From an uncultured Muribaculaceae bacterium (GTDB taxonomy: Bacteria > Bacteroidota > Bacteroidia > Bacteroidales > Muribaculaceae): a DNA stretch of 64,000 bases. Below, piece after piece: positions 1 to 6,885 of the stretch. Both the position numbers and the translations under genes were made by a program. The stretch is taken from NCBI GenBank assembly GCA_910588035.1, contig CAJUPY010000013.1, positions 5,301-69,300 of the forward strand, in the 5' to 3' direction. Numbering within the stretch: position 1 is the first letter of the stretch; each line of letters starts with the position of its first letter. The notes under the pieces are model-generated. The model was not told the DNA's origin and searched no databases. It was given only the letters and a program-made list of their open reading frames with translations.

Positions 1-921
1 GACGAACGCAAACTCTACCACCTGATAGCCCTCAGATTTATTGCGGCATTCTATCCCGACTGCTCATTCCTGGCGACGACAGTGCTCGGTGAGACAGGGG
101 GGCGTGAGTTCAAGGCTTCCGGCAAAGTCATAACCGACCCTGGATGGCGCGTCATCTTACAATCAGGACAAGAAAAGGGTGACGATGACGACAAGATTCT
201 TCCGGCATTTGCCGAAGGGGAATCCGGCCCACACGAACCGTCGCTTCTGAAACGCACAACCCAACCTCCGAAATACTATACCGAGGGTACATTGTTGAGA
301 GCCATGGAGTCGGCCGGAAAAACCGTCGACGACGAAACGCTCAGGGAAGCGATGAAAGAAAACGGAATCGGACGCCCGTCAACACGTGCAGCGATAATCG
401 AGACCTTGTTCAAACGACGCTACATCTATCGTGAACGCAAGAACATAATGGCATCGCAGGCCGGCATAGACCTGATCGCGACAATCAACCAGGAGTTGCT
501 GAAGAGCGCGAAACTGACGGGAATCTGGGAAAACAAGCTCAGACGGATCGAGCGCGGAGAATATTCAGCCGCCGAATTCATCGACGAATTAAAGCGGCAG
601 ATCAACGAAATCGTGCTCAATGTGTTGAACGACAATTCATCAAAGCGCATCGAGGTAGCCGAAGATACATCTGATAAAAAAACAGTAAAATCAACCACTG
701 AGTCAAAACCGCGGAAACCCCGTAAAAAGAAAGAACCGCTGACATCGGTCGAGCAGATAAAATGTCCGGTCTGCGGAGAGGGACATCTGATGAAAGGAAA
801 GAGCGCGTATGGGTGCAGCAACTATGCGTCGGGCTGCCACACACTGTTTCCATTCTCAGATTATCCGGCCGACCTGACTCCCGACAAACTTGCATCAATG
901 ATCAAAAAGAAAAAATCATGA
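1..921 (+). CDS. topB: DNA topoisomerase III, C-terminal part (cut by window edge)
   Basis: The reading frame is open from base 1, so the N-terminal Toprim domain and the active-site tyrosine lie upstream of the window. About 306 residues are visible. They carry the type IA signature GIGRPSTRAAIIETLFKR, preceded by TQPPKYYTEGTLLRAMESAG, which is typical of bacterial topoisomerase III. A Lys/Arg-rich linker follows, then a C-terminal zinc ribbon (CPVCGEGHLMKG, later CSNYASGCHTLF). The enzyme relaxes and decatenates DNA by single-strand passage in the cytoplasm. The stop overlaps the next gene's start in ATGA, suggesting coupled translation. The TopB rather than TopA call rests on the segment TVLGETGGREFKASGK and is fairly secure; some mobile elements also carry topB, so chromosomal housekeeping status cannot be proven from this fragment. 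Confidence 0.9.
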   Translation, partial: DERKLYHLIALRFIAAFYPDCSFLATTVLGETGGREFKASGKVITDPGWRVILQSGQEKGDDDDKILPAFAEGESGPHEPSLLKRTTQPPKYYTEGTLLRAMESAGKTVDDETLREAMKENGIGRPSTRAAIIETLFKRRYIYRERKNIMASQAGIDLIATINQELLKSAKLTGIWENKLRRIERGEYSAAEFIDELKRQINEIVLNVLNDNSSKRIEVAEDTSDKKTVKSTTESKPRKPRKKKEPLTSVEQIKCPVCGEGHLMKGKSAYGCSNYASGCHTLFPFSDYPADLTPDKLASMIKKKKS

Positions 922-1439
922 CTGAAGAACTATTTCCGCTTGTTGATGAAGAAGGCCGTGTGACCGGCAGTGCGACACGACGTGAGTGTCATTCCGGATC
1001 GATGCTCCTTCACCCCGTGGTCCATCTCCACGTTGTTGGTGCCGACCGGTCGATTTACCTGCAAAAAAGGTCGTTGTCGAAAGATATTCAACCCGGACGC
1101 TGGGATACGGCCGTAGGCGGTCACGTCGATTTTGGCGAGAGTGTGACCGAAGCTTTGTTGAGGGAGGCCCGCGAGGAACTCGGACTTGAAGATATCAATC
1201 CGGTTAAATTGATGTCTTATGTCTTTCAGAGCGACCGCGAAAGAGAGCTGGTGAACACGTTCATGATCGAGGTCGACCAGAGTTCATTCTCTCCGGAGAT
1301 TGACCCGGTTGAAATCGATGAGGCCCGTTTCTGGACAGAGGCTGAAATCGAAGAAGCTACCGGAAATGGGATTCTGACGCCCAATTTTGAGAATGAGTTC
1401 AGGATCATCAAACCGTTGCTGTCATGTCAGAAACAGTGA
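918..1439 (+). CDS. NUDIX hydrolase
   Basis: This is a 173-residue NUDIX-fold pyrophosphohydrolase. The NUDIX box is complete: G, five residues, E, seven residues, then REAREELGL. It supplies the acidic metal ligands for Mg-dependent cleavage of a nucleoside diphosphate linked to another group. The N-terminus MTEELFPLVDEEGRVTG resembles the isopentenyl-diphosphate isomerase-like and YfcD subgroup, but the substrate cannot be read from the sequence. The start at 918 is chosen because it forms an ATGA overlap with topB and because homology begins there; the frame is open further upstream inside topB. The 3' end overlaps the next small gene by 16 bases. Confidence 0.88.
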   Translation: MTEELFPLVDEEGRVTGSATRRECHSGSMLLHPVVHLHVVGADRSIYLQKRSLSKDIQPGRWDTAVGGHVDFGESVTEALLREAREELGLEDINPVKLMSYVFQSDRERELVNTFMIEVDQSSFSPEIDPVEIDEARFWTEAEIEEATGNGILTPNFENEFRIIKPLLSCQKQ

Positions 1440-1585
1440 ATCAGATTGCCCAGTGGGCCGGAGTCGCAATTCTTGTCGCCCTCGCCGTTGTTTATATTCT
1501 CGGGTGGATCAGGGGACGCAAATCGTCGTGTGACTGCTGTGAGCTGAAAGACAGCTGCAGCAAAAACAAATCAAAAAAGCAGTGA
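1424..1585 (+). CDS. Small Cys-rich single-pass membrane protein (FeoB-associated type)
   Basis: This 53-residue protein has a short polar N-terminus, one hydrophobic segment (about residues 12-29, GVAILVALAVVYILGWI), an Arg/Lys stop-transfer stretch, and a cysteine cluster CDCCELKDSC followed by a Lys-rich tail. One TM plus a small C-terminal Cys cluster is the layout of the FeoB-associated Cys-rich membrane protein family, which normally sits beside ferrous iron transporter genes. No feoA or feoB is present here, so the family call is tentative and an iron role is inferred only from the family. It overlaps the NUDIX gene by 16 bases in another frame, so translation is probably coupled. Confidence 0.65.
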   Translation: MSETVNQIAQWAGVAILVALAVVYILGWIRGRKSSCDCCELKDSCSKNKSKKQ

Positions 1586-1629
1586 GATAATGAAAATCTC
1601 AACACCGGAGCCACCATCATGTTTTTCTA

Positions 1630-1659
1630 TTGTGTTTCAAGAAAATATGCTTATATTTG
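1630..1659 (+). promoter_or_regulatory. Bacteroidetes-type promoter for the DUF4062 gene
   Basis: A -33 TTG at 1630-1632 and a -7 TATATTTG at 1652-1659 are separated by 19 bp. This matches the Bacteroidetes housekeeping consensus (TTG/TTTG, 19-21 bp, TAnnTTTG). It lies just upstream of the ATG at 1680, giving a short AT-rich leader without a Shine-Dalgarno sequence. Confidence 0.7.
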
Positions 1660-1679
1660 TCAAATAACACAAATAGAAA

Positions 1680-3623
1680 ATGTCTGAAGAAGAGAACGGT
1701 TATGGATTATTCGCCCCGGTGTGGGGTGACTTCAAAAGAATCAGGCCATGGAGTCTCACGGCAAAGCAGTGGCTCAAGGTGCTCGGCCAATTTGTAAAGG
1801 TTCCGGCTATTTATGTGCTCATCATGTTGCCGGCGGCTTTCATTGTCAGGTGGATTTTTCCGGTGCATCACGATGCTGCGGCCATGTGTGGCATTGCTGA
1901 CGGCATTGCGTGGCCTGCCAATCTGATAATGTCGGTTTTCAGCCGTGACGTTGAAATCGTGAGCCATGGTGCCGGCACGGCATACAAGGTATTATTCCGG
2001 GTTACGGCATTCGTCGTTTACGGCGGGTGTCTTTTAGTGGCGTTTTTAAACACTGTTTTCTGGCTGGCCCGCTATTCGGTGCAAAAACGTCCGGAAAAAG
2101 GCGGTGTGGTCTCAACATTCGATCCCACGAAACGCGAGATCAAGATATTTATCTCATCTACGTTCCAGGATATGCAGGAGGAACGTGACATGCTCATCAT
2201 CAAAACCTTTCCCCTTCTACAACAGGAGGCACTGCGCCGCAACGTGCGTCTCACACCGATTGATCTCCGCTGGGGCATTACACAGCAGGAAGCCGAGTCA
2301 GGCAAGGTCATAGGCAAATGTCTCGACGGAATACATGATTCGTCGCCTTTTTTCATAGGTCTCGTAGGCGACCGCTATGGCTGGCGTCCGACGCGTGAAG
2401 ATTTTTTGTCAGACCCGACTGTAGTCGAACGCCATCCTTGGCTTAGAGAGAAGATTCAGGAGGGTCTGAGCATGACTCAGCTCGAATTTCTCTATGGAAT
2501 CTCCGAGGGCCGTTCCATGAGCGAAGGGCTGATTCTGATACAAGGCGGTCTCACTGCCGGACTCGCATTGGGTAAATCGGGAGAATTCAAGCGTTGGGTC
2601 ATCGACTCAGGACATTTCCGCTACAAATACTTCATGATCGCCGACGACCTTGCAACGCATGTTGAGAAATATGTGAGGGCAATTCTCGACCGTCACTATC
2701 CTATGGCACAGCTCAGTATGCATGACCGCATGAGCTACATGCAGGACGTTTTCGCTTACCGGCATACGCAATTCTATGTTCCGCGCCGCGATGTCGAGCA
2801 AGCTTTGGAGCTTTTTATGGCCGGAGACAACAAGGTGATCGTTGTCGACGGAGAAATCGGCTCAGGCAAGACAGCAGCGGTCACCGCCTTTGCCGAGCGA
2901 CTTCGCCGAGAGGGTAAAATCGGCAGCCCATATTATTTTTATGAGATGCATGATTGCACCACCGAGGAAGTAAAGGTGAAATGTGAGGTATTGCGTGATA
3001 TCGGAGCCGACCTTGTCGTGATGGATCTCAACAATGTCAGCGTCAAACATTTGCAAAGCCTTATTGACACTTTTGAAAAGTTGTCGCCCGGCTGCCGCAT
3101 AATCTTCACGGTCGACAGTGACACCTCGGCCCAAGCCTGTGAGGCGCGACTCGCACACTACACAGTTCCGCCGGCAGATGACGCTTTTCGCAGGGAATTC
3201 CTGCGCCAATTCTTCGCTGTGTATGCAAAGCGTCTGAGCCAGGCGCAACTTGACCGAGTGGCCTCAACGCCCTATGCCGGCACTCCTTTCGTTCTCAAGA
3301 CCATAGCACGAGAGCTCATTGTTTTCGGACGCCATGAGTTGCTTGACGAGAAGATTGACGCGCTGACCGGACACAACGATGAAGATGCGCTTTTCGATTA
3401 CCTGGTGGAAAGTGCCGCCAAGGTATTCGATCGCGATGATTTCCGCGAAGTGCTCAGGGAAGTCTTCAAGAACGAGGGTAAATCGCGCACGGAGATCACC
3501 GAATACATGATCGATGAAGAAATTCGCCTGCTTGACAATTATCCGGGCTTTGACAACCGCAACGGCAATATCTATTTCGCACATCCGCTATACCGCAGTG
3601 CCGCGCAGCGATTCATTTCATAA
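1680..3623 (+). CDS. Membrane-anchored DUF4062 and P-loop NTPase (STAND-like) protein
   Basis: This 647-residue protein has two predicted membrane segments (about 40-60 and 104-131). A DUF4062 domain follows (about 153-240), beginning KIFISSTFQDMQEERDML and containing DLRWGIT and GLVGDRYGW. The next region is less conserved. A P-loop NTPase then carries Walker A GEIGSGKTA near residue 393 and a Walker B-like LVVMDLNNV near 447. An all-helical, probably winged-helix C-terminus ends in AHPLYRSAAQRF. DUF4062 with a NACHT/STAND NTPase is the layout of large sensor and signalling ATPases in bacteria and eukaryotes. The usual C-terminal repeat sensor is absent, although the ORF ends cleanly. It is monocistronic, with its own promoter, and convergent with the peptide/VKOR operon. 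A sensing or defence role is inference only. Confidence 0.8.
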   Translation: MSEEENGYGLFAPVWGDFKRIRPWSLTAKQWLKVLGQFVKVPAIYVLIMLPAAFIVRWIFPVHHDAAAMCGIADGIAWPANLIMSVFSRDVEIVSHGAGTAYKVLFRVTAFVVYGGCLLVAFLNTVFWLARYSVQKRPEKGGVVSTFDPTKREIKIFISSTFQDMQEERDMLIIKTFPLLQQEALRRNVRLTPIDLRWGITQQEAESGKVIGKCLDGIHDSSPFFIGLVGDRYGWRPTREDFLSDPTVVERHPWLREKIQEGLSMTQLEFLYGISEGRSMSEGLILIQGGLTAGLALGKSGEFKRWVIDSGHFRYKYFMIADDLATHVEKYVRAILDRHYPMAQLSMHDRMSYMQDVFAYRHTQFYVPRRDVEQALELFMAGDNKVIVVDGEIGSGKTAAVTAFAERLRREGKIGSPYYFYEMHDCTTEEVKVKCEVLRDIGADLVVMDLNNVSVKHLQSLIDTFEKLSPGCRIIFTVDSDTSAQACEARLAHYTVPPADDAFRREFLRQFFAVYAKRLSQAQLDRVASTPYAGTPFVLKTIARELIVFGRHELLDEKIDALTGHNDEDALFDYLVESAAKVFDRDDFREVLREVFKNEGKSRTEITEYMIDEEIRLLDNYPGFDNRNGNIYFAHPLYRSAAQRFIS

Positions 3624-3719
3624 ATTTCACCGGGACAGAACCGGTGGCGTAACGGTGCATAATGCAGCGATATGAAGCATGATGCAGCATGTTGAATCAT
3701 GGTGGTGTCGGGGAGGTGG

Positions 3720-3854
3720 TTACACAGCCGGTAGAGGTTTTTTTGTTGATTTCGGCAGTTTGGAGTGTGCACTTTGAAAGTGGAGGCTGTTCATTTCGGC
3801 CGGGGTGAGGACTGTTGTTCCGGCGATCACTTTGCGTTTGATGATCTTAATCAT
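3720..3854 (-). CDS. Small basic peptide, candidate RiPP-like precursor
   Basis: This 44-residue ORF begins MIKIIKRKVIAGTTVL, continues TPAEMNSLHFQSAHSKLP and ends in a Lys/Pro-rich tail. Its ATG overlaps the stop of the C39-like/VKOR gene in ATGA, which argues that it is translated by coupling. The segment LTPAEMNSLHF resembles the xLTxxEMxxI leader motif of Bacteroidetes ribosomal natural-product precursors. There is no double-glycine and no cysteine, so the mature product cannot be predicted and it is not itself a disulfide substrate. The assignment is inferred from position and the leader-like motif. The alternative is a small regulatory or accessory peptide of unknown role. Confidence 0.5.
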   Translation of the reverse strand: MIKIIKRKVIAGTTVLTPAEMNSLHFQSAHSKLPKSTKKPLPAV

Positions 3855-4852
3855 TTTTCTGAATTGTCAAATTTAGGAACTATACGGTTTAGTGCGAGCA
3901 GCGCGGCCAGGTAGCATGTCAACAAAACGATGAAATCTACCATTGCAGGTGGCCATGCTTTTTCCAACTGACCTGAGATCAGATTGCTGAAGAAGATGAG
4001 CCAGAGCAGGGCCTGAACTGTCAGACAGAGCGTGCACCACGCCTTTGCGCGGAATTTCTGATACCAGACGCTCCAGAAGGAGAACGGCAGGCAGCAGACG
4101 TTGGCGAGGGCGAGAACCGGGAGCGATGAAGGCCATATCAGAATGGCCGCGAGACTGATGCCGAAATAGGCGAATCCGACCTCGCTCCACCCGAACAGTC
4201 CGAAAAACTTCGCCGCCTTGGTCTGGAGCACGTGGTCACAGCCGTGCCGCTCGATGACGCCGCACATGGCGTCGGCCGCGGCACTTTTGATTTTCAATGA
4301 TTTCTGAACGAGCAACCATGTGACGTAAAGCCCGGCCGCGTTCAGCACCAGGGCCGATATCGCGCCGGCCGAACTGTAAATTCTGTTTGTGACGACAAGA
4401 TAAATGACAAGCGCGGCGACAGAGAGCGCGAGAACCGCTTTTTTGCCTCGATCGATCAGTGAGTCGCGCCGGTGAAGCCTGTAATCGGGTTCACAACTCC
4501 GGGTGTCGGGATAAACGGCCAAGGCGACACCGCTCCAGTCATTTATGAAATCTTCGACAGGCAAAGATGCGGAGATGTTTTCAGTCTCATATTCGATTTT
4601 GCCGCCGGCGATGTTTCTGACAATCACGAAATCGGAGAGAGTCTGTGCCATAAATGGCGTCGACAGCTCTGTTATCATAGATTTGTCAGTGAACTTCAGA
4701 CCTTCACTGTCTATTGCATAAGATTTAAGAAGGCGTGAGAACCCGAACAGCGACTTGAAAGACATTGTCTTGTAGCGCATGTCGCTGAACTCCGCGGTGT
4801 GTGGCACACCGAGGCGGTCGAGCAACAATGTGAAAATCGTCGGGTCATTCAT
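3851..4852 (-). CDS. C39-peptidase-like domain fused to vitamin K epoxide reductase (VKOR)
   Basis: This 333-residue inner-membrane protein has an N-terminal cytoplasmic C39 peptidase-like domain (about 1-118), followed by about five to six membrane segments (from about 137) that form a VKOR domain. VKOR cysteines are C197 and C205 in the loop and the redox pair C273-x-x-C276 (WCTLC). VKOR homologues re-oxidise thiol oxidases to make disulfides. The C39-like part lacks the catalytic Cys motif, and the usual His position reads LSDFVIV, so it is probably a peptide-binding rather than cleaving domain. It lies 4 bases after the thioredoxin gene and overlaps the small peptide gene by 4. This suggests one unit handling a secreted or modified peptide. 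Domain calls are firm; the substrate is unknown. Confidence 0.82.
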   Translation of the reverse strand: MNDPTIFTLLLDRLGVPHTAEFSDMRYKTMSFKSLFGFSRLLKSYAIDSEGLKFTDKSMITELSTPFMAQTLSDFVIVRNIAGGKIEYETENISASLPVEDFINDWSGVALAVYPDTRSCEPDYRLHRRDSLIDRGKKAVLALSVAALVIYLVVTNRIYSSAGAISALVLNAAGLYVTWLLVQKSLKIKSAAADAMCGVIERHGCDHVLQTKAAKFFGLFGWSEVGFAYFGISLAAILIWPSSLPVLALANVCCLPFSFWSVWYQKFRAKAWCTLCLTVQALLWLIFFSNLISGQLEKAWPPAMVDFIVLLTCYLAALLALNRIVPKFDNSEK

Positions 4853-4856
4853 CGTG

Positions 4857-5156
4857 TCATTTTAAAAAACCGTTCACCTTTCCTAACAACATCTCTCCGT
4901 CAATCTCACCACTGTATCGCCACTGTTCCACACCGTCGCGATAGATTATGAAAGTAGGCACCGTCTCGACTTTCCGGTCGTCGGCAATCTGTCCGTTTCT
5001 GTCGATATCGAGCTGATAGACCGGAACTTTTCCGTCTAAGAGAGCCTTCACATCGTCTACCACCGGCATCATGCGCCGGCAATGGGGACACCATGTGGCA
5101 AAAAATTCGACGAGAACGACAGGTGAAGACTCAATAATCTGACTATAATTTTCCAT
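4857..5156 (-). CDS. Thioredoxin family protein
   Basis: This is a 99-residue thioredoxin fold with the active site FFATWCPHCRRMMPV near residues 19-33 and the cis-proline segment ETVPTFIIYRDG. The active-site dipeptide is PH, as in DsbA-like oxidases, rather than the GP of classical thioredoxin. No signal peptide is visible, so it acts in the cytoplasm unless exported otherwise. It is the first gene of a three-gene minus-strand operon with the C39-like/VKOR membrane protein and the small peptide, spaced by 4 bases and by an overlap, which points to a thiol-disulfide role for that pair. General housekeeping thioredoxin is the alternative. Confidence 0.88.
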   Translation of the reverse strand: MENYSQIIESSPVVLVEFFATWCPHCRRMMPVVDDVKALLDGKVPVYQLDIDRNGQIADDRKVETVPTFIIYRDGVEQWRYSGEIDGEMLLGKVNGFLK

Positions 5157-5257
5157 GATTGAATTTGAATTTTGGGTTGTGAATGAAAATCAATACTGAT
5201 AGATAAACAACGGCGAGGGAGTAATGATTGGCACAATATTTGAAAAAGATGTTAAAG

Positions 5258-5292
5258 TTTGGATTGTTATTTAATAAAATTTTGTAGTTTTG
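5258..5292 (+). promoter_or_regulatory. Probable nagB promoter
   Basis: A -7 box TAGTTTTG lies at 5285-5292. Possible -33 elements are TTTG at 5258-5261 (23 bp spacing) or TTG at 5264-5266 (18 bp). The ATG of nagB follows after about 50 AT-rich bases. Confidence 0.55.
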
Positions 5293-5343
5293 TCAAGCCA
5301 AAATCAAAAGTTAATTATTACTCACTAAATCATATATAAAACA

Positions 5344-6135
5344 ATGCGATTGATTATCGAACCGGATTACGCGCAAGTGTCGCGTTGGGCGGCGAACTAT
5401 GTCGCCTCAAGAATCAATGAAGCTAACCCAACTCCCGAGAAACCGTTTGTGCTCGGCTGTCCGACCGGAAGTTCTCCGTTAGGAATGTATCGTGAGCTCA
5501 TCCGTCTGAACAAAGAGGGCAAAGTTTCATTCCGCAATGTCGTGACCTTCAACATGGACGAATATTGCGGCATTCCACGTGACCATGAGCAGAGCTACCA
5601 TACGTTCATGTGGACAAACTTTTTCAACCACATCGACATTCTTCCGGAGAACGTGAATATTCTCAACGGCAATGCCGCAGATCCGGAGGAGGAGTGCCGC
5701 CGCTATGAGGAGAAAATAGCGTCATATGGAGGCATCGACCTTTTCATGGGGGGTGTTGGTCCCGACGGTCACATAGCGTTCAACGAGCCCGGATCGTCAC
5801 TGACATCAAAGACCCGCATGAAGACCTTGACCCAGGACACGATCATCGCCAATTCACGTTTCTTTGAGAATGACCTCAATCTCGTTCCGAAGACGGCACT
5901 GACCGTCGGTGTAGGCACCGTCATGGCAGCCAAGAGTGTCATGTTGATCGTCAACGGCTACAACAAGGCACGTGCTCTGAAGCATGGTGTCGAGGGCGGC
6001 ATCTCACAGATGTGGACCATCTCGGCTCTTCAGATGCACCCGAAGGCGATCATCGTCGCCGATGAAGATGCCTGCATGGAGCTGAAAGTCTCGACCTACC
6101 GTTACTTCAAAGACATCGAGAAAAACAATCTCTGA
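5344..6135 (+). CDS. nagB: Glucosamine-6-phosphate deaminase
   Basis: This 263-residue enzyme converts glucosamine 6-phosphate to fructose 6-phosphate plus ammonium in the cytoplasm, the last step of amino-sugar catabolism. It has the full family length and the expected motifs: the sugar-phosphate loop LGCPTGSSPLGMY, the catalytic region FNMDEYCGIPRDHEQSYH, and GGVGPDGHIAFNEPGSSL. It stands alone with its own promoter and a hairpin terminator. Released ammonium and the urease products made elsewhere in the window feed the same nitrogen pool, but no shared regulation is visible. Confidence 0.97.
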   Translation: MRLIIEPDYAQVSRWAANYVASRINEANPTPEKPFVLGCPTGSSPLGMYRELIRLNKEGKVSFRNVVTFNMDEYCGIPRDHEQSYHTFMWTNFFNHIDILPENVNILNGNAADPEEECRRYEEKIASYGGIDLFMGGVGPDGHIAFNEPGSSLTSKTRMKTLTQDTIIANSRFFENDLNLVPKTALTVGVGTVMAAKSVMLIVNGYNKARALKHGVEGGISQMWTISALQMHPKAIIVADEDACMELKVSTYRYFKDIEKNNL

Positions 6136-6171
6136 TTTAGCGGTTCCGCTAAAATACAAGAAGCTATTTCC

Positions 6172-6208
6172 AAAGAGGGTGTGTCAAAAATAGGCGCAGC
6201 CTCTTTTT
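6172..6208 (+). terminator. Hairpin terminator after nagB
   Basis: An outer stem AAAGAGG (6172-6178) pairs with CCTCTTT (6200-6206), with further imperfect pairing TGTGTC against GGCGCA, and a T run follows. It lies 36 bases after the nagB stop. Confidence 0.7.
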
Positions 6209-6591
6209 ATTTCTAAAAAATTCCGGACAAATGGCTCATTTACTTGACAAAAAACGCTAAATTTGCAGTTGATATCAGAAGGTGGCTTGTTTCACAATTA
6301 TGATATCAAGACATATTTTGAGAGCGTTTTTGCTTATTCCTATCATCGAAAATCGCCAAATTTAAGGTACAGGATGAGCAGTCAGAAACGCTCCATGCGT
6401 GCGCTATATATCCACCCCACCCGGCGCGGGGCTGATTATATATCGGCATGGCGTGGGGTGGACTGTTTATTGTACCTGCGGCGTTTGGCGATGCCCCGAT
6501 GATGATAATCAGTGAACATTACCCACGCTTTCGCATTAATGAACCAATCTAACCGCCGACGAGAGGTAACCGAGGCATTTTTTTGTTAATC
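6209..6591. other. Gene-poor stretch with an inverted repeat
   Basis: No convincing gene was found in these roughly 380 bases. The one plus-strand frame open here (6263-6502) has no recognisable domain and a composition unlike its neighbours. The notable element is a perfect 10-base inverted repeat, TCCACCCCAC at 6411-6420 and GTGGGGTGGA at 6453-6462. The intervening 32 bases are GC-rich at the start and contain TATATA. It could be a structured RNA element, a mobile-element end or a transcription terminator of unusual form; nothing in the sequence decides. Confidence 0.4.
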
Positions 6592-6861
6592 ATGGAAGAA
6601 AATGACATGGTAAAGCCCGACAACTTCTTGGTTTGGTCCATTCTGTCTACAGTCTTATGCAGCCCAATTTTCGGAATTGTTGCCATTGTTTATGCCGCTA
6701 AAGTTGATTCGCATTGGTATGCAGGCAGACATGCGGAGTCAATAGATGCCGCAAAGAAAGCCAAACTCTGGACTTTCATCAGCGTGGGAACCGGGATAGT
6801 TTTTACAATTATCTACACTATCATCTTTACTTTTGTATTTAGCAGCTATACTGTATGGTAA
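6592..6861 (+). CDS. CD225/dispanin family membrane protein
   Basis: This 89-residue protein has two hydrophobic segments (about 12-30 and 61-86) separated by a conserved polar loop, AAKVDSHWYAGRHAESIDAAKKAKLW. The pattern KPDNFLVWSILSTVLC, then FGIVAIVYA, then A-x-x-A-x-K-A-K is the CD225/dispanin domain, which is found as small membrane proteins in many bacteria. Molecular function in bacteria is not established. The ATG at 6592 is preferred over an upstream TTG. It stands alone, between a gene-poor stretch and the convergent tamL. A second dispanin with a GYF domain occurs at 31254-31748. Confidence 0.8.
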   Translation: MEENDMVKPDNFLVWSILSTVLCSPIFGIVAIVYAAKVDSHWYAGRHAESIDAAKKAKLWTFISVGTGIVFTIIYTIIFTFVFSSYTVW

Positions 6862-6885
6862 GCTTCCTCATGTATTTGAGAGCTT

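Noticed and set aside
3572..3772. Minus-strand open frame overlapping the DUF4062 gene end
   Set aside because: It overlaps a firm gene on the other strand and the small peptide frame, and has no domain.
3851..4852. Active C39 bacteriocin-processing protease
   Set aside because: The catalytic Cys motif and His are missing from the N-terminal domain, so only a C39-like fold is claimed.
6263..6502. Plus-strand open frame of 79 codons
   Set aside because: No recognisable domain, Arg-rich composition and overlap with the inverted repeat suggest a chance frame.
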